Shown here: piece after piece, positions 1 through 5,620 of the stretch
How positions within the stretch are numbered: the first letter of the stretch is position 1
How the letters are laid out: each line of letters begins with the position of its first letter
Assembly (NCBI GenBank): GCA_015520525.1
Contig: WAPY01000059.1
Location: 1 to 11,366 of the forward strand
DNA from: Candidatus Woesearchaeota archaeon
GTDB taxonomy: Archaea > Nanobdellota > Nanobdellia > Woesearchaeales > WAPY01
Reading direction: 5' to 3'
Length of the DNA: 11,366 nt
Made by a program: the position numbers and the translations under genes
The notes under the pieces: generated by a model
Told to the model about the DNA's origin: nothing
The model's database searches: none
Seen by the model: only the letters and a program-made list of their open reading frames with translations

Positions 1-733
1 GTTTTAATTTAAACCCAAGCTTTAAAGCATAATCCACGACGAGCTCGTCCTCCTCGGGCTCTAATGAACAGGTCGAATAGACAAGAGTTCCTTTCGGCTT
101 TAACAAATTAAAAGCTTTTTTGATGAGCTTCCTCTGGTACTTTGAGTTTTCTATTATTCCAGCTAGAGTTCTCTTGTCAAACCAATCTTTATCTTGGGTG
201 TAATTTCCTGAGCAGGGGGCGTCAAGCGGGATTTTATCAAATAAGAACTCGCCCTTGAAGTTTAGAACATCCTTGTTGTAAACAACAACATTGGTGCATG
301 ACTGCCTCTCCAAGTTTAACTTCAATCTGCTCAACCTCGCAGGATTTTTCTCAACAGCAACAATCAATCCTTTGTTTGACATAAGCTGGCTTAACTGAGT
401 TGTTTTAGAACCTGGTGAAGCGCACATATCTAAGACCTTGTCTTTCTTTGATGGATTTAAAACGACGGCGGGCAGCATTGAGGCAACATCTTGAATGTAA
501 ATCTGCCCCGACAAGAATTCAGGCGTTGAGCCCAACGAAAAGTTTGAATAATAAAAGTAAGCATGCTCTAAAAAAGGGACTTTCTTGACTATAACTCCTC
601 TGCTTTTCAAGGAAGATATAACTTTATCATCGTCAGCTATTAAAGTGTTGACTCTAAAAGAATCTCTCAACCTTACATTCTTAATCTTTCCTCCCATCGC
701 TTTGTATCTTGAATCGAAGAAAGCCTTGCTCAT
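1..733 (-). CDS. NSUN/RsmB-type RNA (cytosine-5) methyltransferase, 3' end cut by window edge
   Basis: Translating the minus strand from the ATG at 733 gives 244 codons with no stop before the window edge. It is a NOL1/NOP2/Sun (NSUN) family SAM-dependent methyltransferase, which makes 5-methylcytosine in tRNA or rRNA. Visible motifs are the SAM-binding motif I DMCASPGSKTTQ (residues 102-113), motif IV DAPCSG with the catalytic Cys (C174), and motif VI STCSLEPEEDE with the second conserved Cys (C222). The N-terminal 70 residues resemble the short leader found in archaeal Trm4-like members rather than a bacterial NusB-like domain. Archaeal family members are about 300 residues, so roughly 50-60 C-terminal residues probably lie outside the window. 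No other in-frame start codon lies just upstream. A TATA-like box sits about 26 nt before the ATG and there is no Shine-Dalgarno motif, so the mRNA is probably leaderless. The target RNA cannot be told from sequence. Confidence 0.93.
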   Translation of the reverse strand, partial: MSKAFFDSRYKAMGGKIKNVRLRDSFRVNTLIADDDKVISSLKSRGVIVKKVPFLEHAYFYYSNFSLGSTPEFLSGQIYIQDVASMLPAVVLNPSKKDKVLDMCASPGSKTTQLSQLMSNKGLIVAVEKNPARLSRLKLNLERQSCTNVVVYNKDVLNFKGEFLFDKIPLDAPCSGNYTQDKDWFDKRTLAGIIENSKYQRKLIKKAFNLLKPKGTLVYSTCSLEPEEDELVVDYALKLGFKLK

Positions 734-755
734 AAATAGTTGAAATAACTGATTG

Positions 756-761
756 TTTAAA
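756..761 (-). promoter_or_regulatory. TATA-like box for the NSUN methyltransferase gene
   Basis: On the minus strand the motif TTTAAA is centred about 26 nt before the ATG at 733. This is the usual archaeal TATA-to-transcription-start distance, so transcription should begin at or next to the start codon. Inferred from spacing and base content only. Confidence 0.45.
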
Positions 762-793
762 AGAGTATCTGAAAGAGTAGAATAAATAAAAAG

Positions 794-866
794 AGCCTCC
801 GGGGGGATTCGCACCCCCGACCTGCGGATTACAAGTCCGCCGCTATAACTACTAAGCTACGGAGGC
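794..866 (-). tRNA. tRNA-Thr (anticodon TGT)
   Basis: The minus strand folds into a cloverleaf. The acceptor stem is GCCTCCG/CGGAGGC with discriminator T. The anticodon stem is GCGGA/TCCGC around loop CTTGTAA, giving anticodon TGT (Thr, reads ACA). The variable loop has 5 nt and the T stem is GGGGG/CCCCC. CCA is not encoded; the gene is followed by a T-rich run. Two normally near-invariant elbow positions are altered. The D loop reads AGTAGTTA, giving G18-T19 instead of G18-G19. The T loop reads TGCGAAT, giving G55 instead of T55 (pseudouridine 55). T13 also faces T22. Acceptor, anticodon and T stems are fully paired, so this does not look like a decaying gene. Its promoter appears to be the TATA box at 901-910. 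Confidence 0.93.
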
Positions 867-900
867 ATTAAAGCCATGATTTTCATGAAGTTGAATATTT

Positions 901-910
901 ATTTATAAAA
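901..910 (-). promoter_or_regulatory. TATA box for tRNA-Thr
   Basis: The minus strand reads TTTTATAAAT, centred about 39 nt before the mature tRNA 5' end. Transcription would begin near 880, leaving a leader of about 14 nt for RNase P to remove. It lies just outside the 3' end of the GINS gene. Confidence 0.5.
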
Positions 911-919
911 GTTTTGCTA

Positions 920-1528
920 TTAATCCCTGCTTTCAATAGCCTCTGCCTTGTCAGTATTTATTAGTATGTTTGCTATCTTCTCAGGGAGCAAGGCAATCTC
1001 ATCAGGATTAAATGGGCCGTAATTTTCTCCATCCATACCGACAAACTCTGGAATTTGAACCAAGAATCTGACAAGGACTCCCTTCTTCTTTACTTCCTGC
1101 TTTTCCTTCACCTTCTTGGGAATCCTATCGCCCTTGATAATCTTGCTTAAAACATTATCCCGCTCCTTCGACAGGATTTCAACTAGACTGTTAAAAAGCT
1201 CCTTTTCCTCATCGAGCATGTTCTCAGTTGTTATGATGTCAGACTTTGTCCTTGCTTTGATAATCGCCTTCTCGACAATCTTCTTCTCTCGAGCATTATA
1301 AATCTCTCTAACTATCCTTTTGGCGTTTTGGATTTGAGTTTTAATCCTGTCCGCCTCATCCTCAGAGTAATTATCTATCTTCTCAAGAATGCTTTTTTTG
1401 TCGTTGAAATAAGAAGCTACATTTGCGAAGAAATTCTCGTCTAGCTTTTGAAGGTCCTTCCTGTCCTTCTCCCTCCTCAAGATATCAAACAAAGTATCAT
1501 AAGTTATTTTGATTTCTTCCCCGCTCAT
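920..1528 (-). CDS. Archaeal GINS complex subunit, Gins51 (Gins15) type
   Basis: GINS joins the MCM helicase and the Cdc45/RecJ-like GAN protein in the archaeal replicative helicase complex. The protein is 202 residues from the ATG at 1528. The N-terminal two thirds are helical (A domain) and begin with TYDTLFDILRREKDRKDLQK, a sequence typical of archaeal Gins51. A charged linker (about 133-149) leads to a C-terminal beta-rich B domain (about 150-195) containing VRFLVQIPEFVGMDGE and YGPFNPDEIALLP. Helical A first and B last is the Gins51 order, opposite to Gins23. An in-frame TTG at 1546 would add MGVLCF, but homologues start close to the ATG, so I prefer 1528. The TTG lies at the leaderless distance from the TATA box at 1567-1574 and cannot be excluded. 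The gene ends in TAA, and tRNA-Thr follows on the same strand. The usual primase neighbour is absent. Confidence 0.9.
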   Translation of the reverse strand: MSGEEIKITYDTLFDILRREKDRKDLQKLDENFFANVASYFNDKKSILEKIDNYSEDEADRIKTQIQNAKRIVREIYNAREKKIVEKAIIKARTKSDIITTENMLDEEKELFNSLVEILSKERDNVLSKIIKGDRIPKKVKEKQEVKKKGVLVRFLVQIPEFVGMDGENYGPFNPDEIALLPEKIANILINTDKAEAIESRD

Positions 1529-1566
1529 AAAACATAAAACCCCCAAGGGTTGAGTATATTAATTAC

Positions 1567-1574
1567 TATTTAAG
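1567..1574 (-). promoter_or_regulatory. TATA-like box for the GINS gene
   Basis: The minus strand reads CTTAAATA. The predicted transcription start is near 1545, giving either a leader of about 18 nt before the ATG at 1528 or a leaderless mRNA starting on the TTG at 1546. A second AT-rich motif (about 1551-1560) would suit a leaderless start at 1528 instead. Confidence 0.4.
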
Positions 1575-1640
1575 AGTTTTTGTTTATTTAAGTGATTATT
1601 TTTATTGTGCCTCTTTACTTTATGTGTTTTCTAAGGAATA

Positions 1641-1648
1641 TTTATATA
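1641..1648 (+). promoter_or_regulatory. TATA box for the SAM-dependent methyltransferase gene
   Basis: TTTATATA is centred about 25 nt before the ATG at 1670, and no Shine-Dalgarno motif lies between. This predicts a leaderless transcript. Confidence 0.5.
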
Positions 1649-1669
1649 AGTTAAAGAGTTCTTGGTATT

Positions 1670-2422
1670 ATGAGCTACAAGGAACTATACGATAAAGTTG
1701 GTTCAGTTATAGGTTGGGACTTTAGTGATATTGCAGAAAGAACCAAAACCCTAGGTGAGAAATGGGATTATGTTGATCTTGTGAAGAAATATGTTAATAA
1801 GGAAGCGCTTTTGTTAGACATTGGAACAGGTGGTGGAGAGATCTTGTTGAAAATTGCTCCTTTTGTTAAAGAAGCTAAAGGTATTGATAATTCTGAGAGT
1901 ATGATAAAAACAGCAGAGAAGAATTTGCTAAAGTCAAGAAGGTCTAATGTTGAGTTTATATTGGCTGACGCGAGAAGTTTGCCCTTTCAAAATGAATCCT
2001 TTGATGTAGTGATATGCAGGCATTCAGAGTTTTATCCTAATGAAGTTTCTCGAGTCTTAAAACCTGGTGGAATATTCATAACTCAGCAGGTTGGAGAGAA
2101 AGACAAGGAAAATATAAAAAAGATTTTTGGAAGAGGACAATCTTTTGGAGAGCCTGTGGGCGCTTTAATGAATAAATATATTAAAGAACTTAAGAATTCA
2201 GGATTTAAAATTCTAAGGGAAGATTCGTACAATGCCGTAGAATATTATGCTAATATGAAAGATTTAATCTTTCTCCTCAAAAATACGCCTATCATTCCTG
2301 ATTTTAACATAGACAAGGATTCGACATTCCTAAGGGAAATTGAAGAAAAATACAAAACAAAGGAAGGAATTAAAACTAATTCTTACAGATTTCTAATAAT
2401 CTGTAAAAAGCTCACCGCTTAG
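1670..2422 (+). CDS. Class I SAM-dependent methyltransferase (Methyltransf_11-like), possibly of bacterial origin
   Basis: This 250-residue protein has a Rossmann-like SAM methyltransferase fold. Motif I is LLLDIGTGGGE (47-57), the acidic SAM-ribose region is GIDNSESM (74-81), motif II includes ADARSLPF followed by FDVVICRHSEF, and motif III is VLKPGGIFITQQ. The C-terminal third (from about residue 150) is a family-specific cap with FGRGQSFGEPVGAL and DLIFLLKNTPIIPDF. From memory, this cap matches uncharacterised methyltransferases common in Bacillus-like bacteria more than archaeal ones, so transfer from a bacterium is plausible. The substrate is unknown; small-molecule methylation is the usual guess for this class. 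The gene stands alone with its own TATA box and diverges from the GINS gene. It ends in TAG. Confidence 0.85.
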   Translation: MSYKELYDKVGSVIGWDFSDIAERTKTLGEKWDYVDLVKKYVNKEALLLDIGTGGGEILLKIAPFVKEAKGIDNSESMIKTAEKNLLKSRRSNVEFILADARSLPFQNESFDVVICRHSEFYPNEVSRVLKPGGIFITQQVGEKDKENIKKIFGRGQSFGEPVGALMNKYIKELKNSGFKILREDSYNAVEYYANMKDLIFLLKNTPIIPDFNIDKDSTFLREIEEKYKTKEGIKTNSYRFLIICKKLTA

Positions 2423-2580
2423 TTTTCTTTATTACTCTCTTCAAAGCTCTGAAGATGTTATTTTATCTTGTTTTCTTAGTTTGTTTCTTCCACACTTCTT
2501 GCCTAATTTTATCGTTAACTTCAGCTTCTTCAGGGGTTTTAGCAATCTAAATCTTTTGCCTCTTTCTCTCATCAGAAAGT

Positions 2581-2588
2581 TTTTTATA
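2581..2588 (+). promoter_or_regulatory. TATA box for the tRNA-Gly/trxB unit
   Basis: TTTTTATA, preceded by a purine-rich AGAAAG that could act as a BRE, is centred about 37 nt before the tRNA 5' end. Transcription would start near 2610. No other convincing TATA box lies between the tRNA and trxB. Confidence 0.5.
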
Positions 2589-2621
2589 TCTTTACGCGCA
2601 CTTCGGTTAAGTGAATCAACT

Positions 2622-2692
2622 GCGATTGTAGTCTAGTGGTAGGACGCGACCCTCCCAAGGTCGTAGCCCGGGTTCAAATCCCGGCAATCGCA
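2622..2692 (+). tRNA. tRNA-Gly (anticodon CCC)
   Basis: A canonical cloverleaf. The acceptor stem is GCGATTG/CAATCGC with discriminator A. The D arm has the normal GG, and the anticodon stem is CGACC/GGTCG around loop CTCCCAA, giving anticodon CCC (Gly, reads GGG). The T arm is CCGGG TTCAAAT CCCGG. CCA is not encoded. Its standard TTC T-loop contrasts with the altered T loop of the tRNA-Thr in the same window. The 3' end is 24 nt upstream of the trxB start codon. Confidence 0.96.
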
Positions 2693-2705
2693 TAAGAAAT
2701 AATTT

Positions 2706-2712
2706 GAGGTGA
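2706..2712 (+). promoter_or_regulatory. Strong Shine-Dalgarno site of trxB
   Basis: GAGGTGA is a near-perfect complement to the archaeal 16S rRNA 3' tail and ends 4 nt before the trxB ATG. It fixes the start at 2717 and shows that the mRNA must have a leader, unlike the leaderless genes nearby. Confidence 0.85.
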
Positions 2713-2716
2713 TAAT

Positions 2717-3703
2717 ATGTCAGGATTAAGCTTTAATGTGGGAGCTGCAACGACGGATGTCAAGGACAAGGATTTTGATTTGATAATAGTGGGAGCAGGA
2801 CCTGCAGGATACACAGCTGCAATTTACGCAACAAGATACAAGATGAAAACTTTAATTCTCGCTGAAACATTTGGGGGGCTCGCCGCTGACGCTTCAACAG
2901 TTGAGAATTATCCGGGGTTAATGGGGCTTTCAGGCTTTGAGCTTATGGAAAAATTCAGGGACCACGCTATTAAATTAGGCACTCAAATAAAGCAAGCGAG
3001 CGTCGTTAAAATTGAGAAAAAAGAGGATCTATTTTATGCCACCACGAGCAGTGGAGAAACTTTCACTGCGAAAACAGTGATATTAGCTCTTGGAACAAGA
3101 AGAAGGCATTTAAATATACCTGGAGAAGATAAGTTTTCAGGCAAGGGAGTCAGCTACTGCGCAACATGCGACGCGGCATTTTACAAGGACAAGGTTGTAG
3201 GTGTTGTGGGAGGCTCTGATTCGGCAGCCCAAGCCGCCCTGCTCTTGTCAAGATACGCTTCTAAAGTTTACATATTATACAGAAGAGACAAGTTGAGGGC
3301 TGAACCTTCATATGTCTCTCAAATCGAGCAGAACAGCAAAATTGAAATTGTTTACAATGTCAATGTCACAGAACTGAAGGGCAATGAGCATTTAGAAACC
3401 GTTGTTCTCGACAACGGGAAAGAGTTGAAGATTGACGGCTTGTTCGTGGAGATAGGAGGAATACCAAGCACAGAGCTTGCTAAATCCATAGGTGTGAATG
3501 TCAATGAAAGAGGGTTTATAATAGTGAATTCTGCGATGGAAACAAATGTTAAGGGAGTTTACGCGGCTGGAGATGTGACTACAGGCTCCAATGGTTTGGA
3601 GCAGATTATAACAGCCTGCGCTGAAGGAGCAATAGCAGCGGAATCAGCGTATAAATTTGAGAGGAAACTCTCCTCTGATAAAGTGATGAGACAGTACGGC
3701 TGA
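2717..3703 (+). CDS. trxB: Thioredoxin reductase (NAD(P)H, FAD-dependent)
   Basis: A cytosolic flavoenzyme that passes electrons from NAD(P)H through FAD and a redox disulfide to thioredoxin. At 328 residues it has the usual low-molecular-weight TrxR length. Motifs in order: FAD-binding DLIIVGAGPAGYTAA (21-35), VENYPG (62-67), redox-active CATC (C148, C151), nucleotide-binding VVGGSDSAAQAA (163-174, a GGSDSA variant of the usual GGGxSA), YRRDKLRAE (188-196), and the C-terminal FAD motif YAAGDV followed by LEQIITACAEGAIAA. The RR...R set that binds the NADPH 2'-phosphate is kept, although Tyr replaces the usual His, so NADPH use is likely but not certain. About 20 residues precede the FAD motif, as in several archaeal homologues. 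The strong Shine-Dalgarno site and the lack of a private promoter suggest co-transcription with tRNA-Gly. No thioredoxin gene is adjacent. Confidence 0.95.
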   Translation: MSGLSFNVGAATTDVKDKDFDLIIVGAGPAGYTAAIYATRYKMKTLILAETFGGLAADASTVENYPGLMGLSGFELMEKFRDHAIKLGTQIKQASVVKIEKKEDLFYATTSSGETFTAKTVILALGTRRRHLNIPGEDKFSGKGVSYCATCDAAFYKDKVVGVVGGSDSAAQAALLLSRYASKVYILYRRDKLRAEPSYVSQIEQNSKIEIVYNVNVTELKGNEHLETVVLDNGKELKIDGLFVEIGGIPSTELAKSIGVNVNERGFIIVNSAMETNVKGVYAAGDVTTGSNGLEQIITACAEGAIAAESAYKFERKLSSDKVMRQYG

Positions 3704-3721
3704 TAAAGCAACTTCAAAAGT

Positions 3722-3729
3722 TTTATATA
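3722..3729 (+). promoter_or_regulatory. TATA box for the 193-residue protein/FemAB-like unit
   Basis: TTTATATA is centred about 26 nt before the ATG at 3752, with no Shine-Dalgarno motif between. This predicts a leaderless mRNA for the first gene of the pair. Confidence 0.55.
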
Positions 3730-3751
3730 TTAATATATCTTTTTCTATATT

Positions 3752-4333
3752 ATGTCTAATCCTACTTATAAGATTCCCGTAAAAAAAATGAAGATAACCT
3801 TTAAGCATACCTGTGTCATAACTGCACTCTATGACCTCATGCATTATTGGGTGGTTGAGAATGATTGGTCGCCAAGATACGGCAGAACTGAAGGTTCTAT
3901 TGAAACAATGTTTTATGCGAACAGACTATCTCCTAAAATGAGGCATTATAATATTTGGTGGAGACTTCAAAAGAACATAAATCACCATGTAAGATTCGTT
4001 ATGAACATTGATTTTATAGGGTTGGGAGTTTCTGAGGTTGAGGTGGTTTGGCAGGGCAAGAAGTACAAGGCATCAAAAGGGGAATTTACATTCACACTGA
4101 GCGGCGCTGTTGAGATTGATCCCAACGGCGAGTGGAAAAAGTCAAAAATAGTGAGCAAGTTTTCTGATTATCTCGTTAAAACACTTCTAAGGAGGAATAT
4201 GATCGACTATAGAGATGAGCTTCGCAGGGAGATGATGGAGTTTCAAGCGTTCATAAAGAATTTCTTCGGACAGTATCAGAATATACAGGCATCTCAAAAT
4301 ATGGACCAACTAAGAGGATACGGGTTCTCTTAG
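3752..4333 (+). CDS. DPANN-type protein of unknown function, possible helix-grip fold
   Basis: The 193-residue protein has no catalytic motif I recognise. Its pattern is an N-terminal strand (about 9-18), helices (about 21-38), an aromatic-rich strand with YNIWWRLQK (66-74), a run of strands with NIDFIGLGVSEVEVVWQGKK (85-104) and FTFTLSGAVEID (112-123), and a long charged C-terminal helix (about 133-172). This order resembles an SRPBCC/START-like helix-grip fold, which is only an inference. The segment around VEVVWQGKK, an acidic 'EIDPNGEW' strand and the long terminal helix match, from memory, a family seen often in Woesearchaeota and related DPANN archaea and annotated as hypothetical. There is no signal peptide or membrane helix. 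The gene ends in TAG, and the FemAB-like gene starts 7 nt later, so the two are probably co-transcribed. Confidence 0.75.
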   Translation: MSNPTYKIPVKKMKITFKHTCVITALYDLMHYWVVENDWSPRYGRTEGSIETMFYANRLSPKMRHYNIWWRLQKNINHHVRFVMNIDFIGLGVSEVEVVWQGKKYKASKGEFTFTLSGAVEIDPNGEWKKSKIVSKFSDYLVKTLLRRNMIDYRDELRREMMEFQAFIKNFFGQYQNIQASQNMDQLRGYGFS

Positions 4334-4336
4334 GAG
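4333..4336 (+). promoter_or_regulatory. Shine-Dalgarno site of the FemAB-like gene
   Basis: GGAG overlaps the last base of the upstream stop codon and ends 4 nt before the ATG at 4341. It supports translation of the second gene from a shared mRNA and the choice of 4341 over the ATG at 4344. Confidence 0.6.
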
Positions 4337-4340
4337 TTTT

Positions 4341-4601
4341 ATGATGAAGCGGGAAGTCATCTTTGAGAAGGAGAAATTTCAGGAAGCTTTCAAAAATAAT
4401 TTTTACCTAACTGAAGAATGGGCGAACTTCTGCAGTGAAGTTACTGGAATCAAATTAACTGAAAGAACAATCCTCAATAAGAGAATATTCTTATTGAAAA
4501 GAAAGAACATATCCATAAGCAATTATGATGACAAGTTAGCCGAAGCTATGAAAGAAGAGAAAATATCCTTTATGAGAGTTCTTCCAGAGGTAAATTCCTA
4601 A
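4341..4601 (+). CDS. FemAB/GNAT-like protein, N-terminal piece (ends at an in-frame TAA)
   Basis: An 86-residue frame with features of the first part of a FemAB-like (GNAT-fold) aminoacyl/acyl transferase. It has FYLTEEWANF (21-30), like the conserved aromatic start of the first GNAT half, and KISFMRVLPEVN (74-85), like the strand-and-loop FxRxxP segment. A complete first GNAT half would continue directly into the protein starting at 4608, which lies in the same frame after only TAA and two sense codons. The two pieces plus the gap make 302 codons, the usual size for this family. I therefore read it as the 5' part of one gene broken by a nonsense codon, or possibly read through. It has its own GGAG site and follows the 193-residue gene by 7 nt. 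By itself this fragment would lack an active site. Confidence 0.7.
   Translation: MMKREVIFEKEKFQEAFKNNFYLTEEWANFCSEVTGIKLTERTILNKRIFLLKRKNISISNYDDKLAEAMKEEKISFMRVLPEVNS
4599..4601 (+). other. In-frame TAA interrupting the FemAB-like gene
   Basis: TAA lies between two halves of one apparent protein in the same frame, followed by AGC AAG ATG. TAA is used as the normal stop by at least four other genes in the window (GINS, PAC2, deaminase, TatD), so a changed genetic code is not the explanation. Confidence 0.7.
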
Positions 4602-4607
4602 AGCAAG

Positions 4608-5249
4608 ATGCCTTCATTCCTTAGTTATTCTTTCTTTCTTAAAAAATCTTATGACGAAGCGGTTAAGAATTATAAAAGGTCGTTTAGGGACGCTCTCAAA
4701 CAGGGAAGAAAATACGAGCACAAACTTGAAATTTTGGAGGGAGCAGATAAAAAACTAATTAAAGACATTTACAAAATTTATGTTGCTCAGATGCGGAGAT
4801 TGAACTCCTTTGTATTTCCTATCTCTTTCCTTGAGAAGCTGATCAAACTTCCCTCTTCTCTCATCTTCATTTTGAAGTATAATAAGAAGATTATCGCTTA
4901 CTCTCTCTGTTTTCAATATGAAGATAATTTATATGCTTCATTAGGTGGAGGGAACCCGCAAATGTTCAAGATTAGGCCAAGCAATAAATTGTACGATGAG
5001 CTTATAAAATACGCCTGCGACAACAAGCTTAACCTTCACTTAGGGATTGGAGAAAGAGGAGCGGGCTTTAGCTTGTTCAAGGAGAAAGCAGGAGCTTTAA
5101 ACTACAAATGCAAGAGATACCCTAATGATGAAAAAATACTCGCATTTCTTAGTCACTTCTTAAAGTTTAAACTGACAGGGAGCATTTTATTCGCCGTATC
5201 AAGATTATTCCCTAATAAGATTTTATATGCCAACATGCCATTCACATAA
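4608..5249 (+). CDS. FemAB/GNAT-like transferase, main C-terminal piece
   Basis: A 213-residue frame. It starts inside the first GNAT half at SYSFFLKKSYDEAVKNYKRS and FRDALKQGRK, which correspond to the family's basic 'R...ikka.k.G' helix. The second GNAT half follows, with IFILKYNKKIIAYSLCF (86-102) and NLYASLGGGNP (107-117). It ends in LHLGIGERGAGFSLFKEKAGA (143-163), matching the family's G...FK..fG signature. FemAB-like proteins use aminoacyl-tRNA or acyl-CoA donors; archaeal members have no settled substrate, and archaea lack the murein on which bacterial FemX/A/B act. The ATG at 4608 has no well-placed Shine-Dalgarno site; a GAGGT at about 4585 is some 18 nt away. This supports the view that the piece is the 3' part of the gene starting at 4341. 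The last 30 residues are hydrophobic and basic and may touch the membrane. Confidence 0.75.
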   Translation: MPSFLSYSFFLKKSYDEAVKNYKRSFRDALKQGRKYEHKLEILEGADKKLIKDIYKIYVAQMRRLNSFVFPISFLEKLIKLPSSLIFILKYNKKIIAYSLCFQYEDNLYASLGGGNPQMFKIRPSNKLYDELIKYACDNKLNLHLGIGERGAGFSLFKEKAGALNYKCKRYPNDEKILAFLSHFLKFKLTGSILFAVSRLFPNKILYANMPFT

Positions 5250-5276
5250 CTCTTAAACATAGAAATTAGAAAACTT

Positions 5277-5284
5277 TTTAAATA
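5277..5284 (+). promoter_or_regulatory. TATA box for the L44e gene
   Basis: TTTAAATA-type sequence centred about 26 nt before the ATG at 5306, with no Shine-Dalgarno motif between. A leaderless mRNA is predicted. Confidence 0.5.
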
Positions 5285-5305
5285 AGGCTCTTTCCCTCTA
5301 ACTCT

Positions 5306-5614
5306 ATGAAACTTCCAAAGACTGTTAATAGATACTGCCCTTACTGTAAAAGGCACACACCTCACAAGGTAGTCATAGTTAAAAAGAAGCAACCTAGGAG
5401 TTTAAGCTACGGTTCAAAGGTAAGGGCGAGAGACAGAGGAAAGGCTAGAGGTCATGGAAGTTTAGGCCGTTATTCTAAACCTGCCGTTGGAAAGTGGAAA
5501 ATGGCTGGCAAGAAGCAGACAAAGAAGACTGATATAAGGTATGAATGCACAGTCTGCCACAAACAGCACACTCAAAGAGAGGGCATAAGGGCAAAGAAAG
5601 TTGAATTAGTATAG
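5306..5614 (+). CDS. rpl44e: 50S ribosomal protein L44e (eL42)
   Basis: A zinc-ribbon protein of the archaeal/eukaryotic large ribosomal subunit, located near the E site. At 102 residues it is slightly longer than the common 92-95. The first zinc-ligand pair CPYC (C11, C14), the basic middle with GHGSLGRYSKPAVGKWK (49-65), and the second pair CTVCH (C81, C84) are all present. In many archaea this gene heads a cluster with S27e, aIF2-alpha, Nop10 and a PAC2-family gene. Here S27e, aIF2-alpha and Nop10 are missing, but a PAC2 gene lies 1.2 kb away on the other strand, which may be a trace of that cluster. The gene converges on the deaminase gene with a 6-nt gap. Confidence 0.97.
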   Translation: MKLPKTVNRYCPYCKRHTPHKVVIVKKKQPRSLSYGSKVRARDRGKARGHGSLGRYSKPAVGKWKMAGKKQTKKTDIRYECTVCHKQHTQREGIRAKKVELV

Positions 5615-5620
5615 ACTAAT

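Noticed and set aside
875..887. Small palindrome CATGA-TTT-TCATG upstream of tRNA-Thr
   Set aside because: A 5-bp stem in AT-rich DNA is expected by chance. It would lie in the tRNA leader, but there is no sign of a regulatory role.
3710..3722. Hairpin AACTT-CAA-AAGTT followed by TT after trxB, as a terminator
   Set aside because: The stem is only 5 bp and AT-rich, and the T run is part of the TATA box of the next gene.
4599..4601. TAA as a sense codon in this organism
   Set aside because: TAA ends the GINS, PAC2, deaminase and TatD genes in the same window, so general reassignment is ruled out. Only a local mutation, error or read-through remains.
5153..5392. 79-residue minus-strand frame overlapping the end of the FemAB-like gene and the start of L44e
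   Set aside because: It lies antisense to two well-supported genes and across the L44e promoter, shows no family features, and has no ribosome site.
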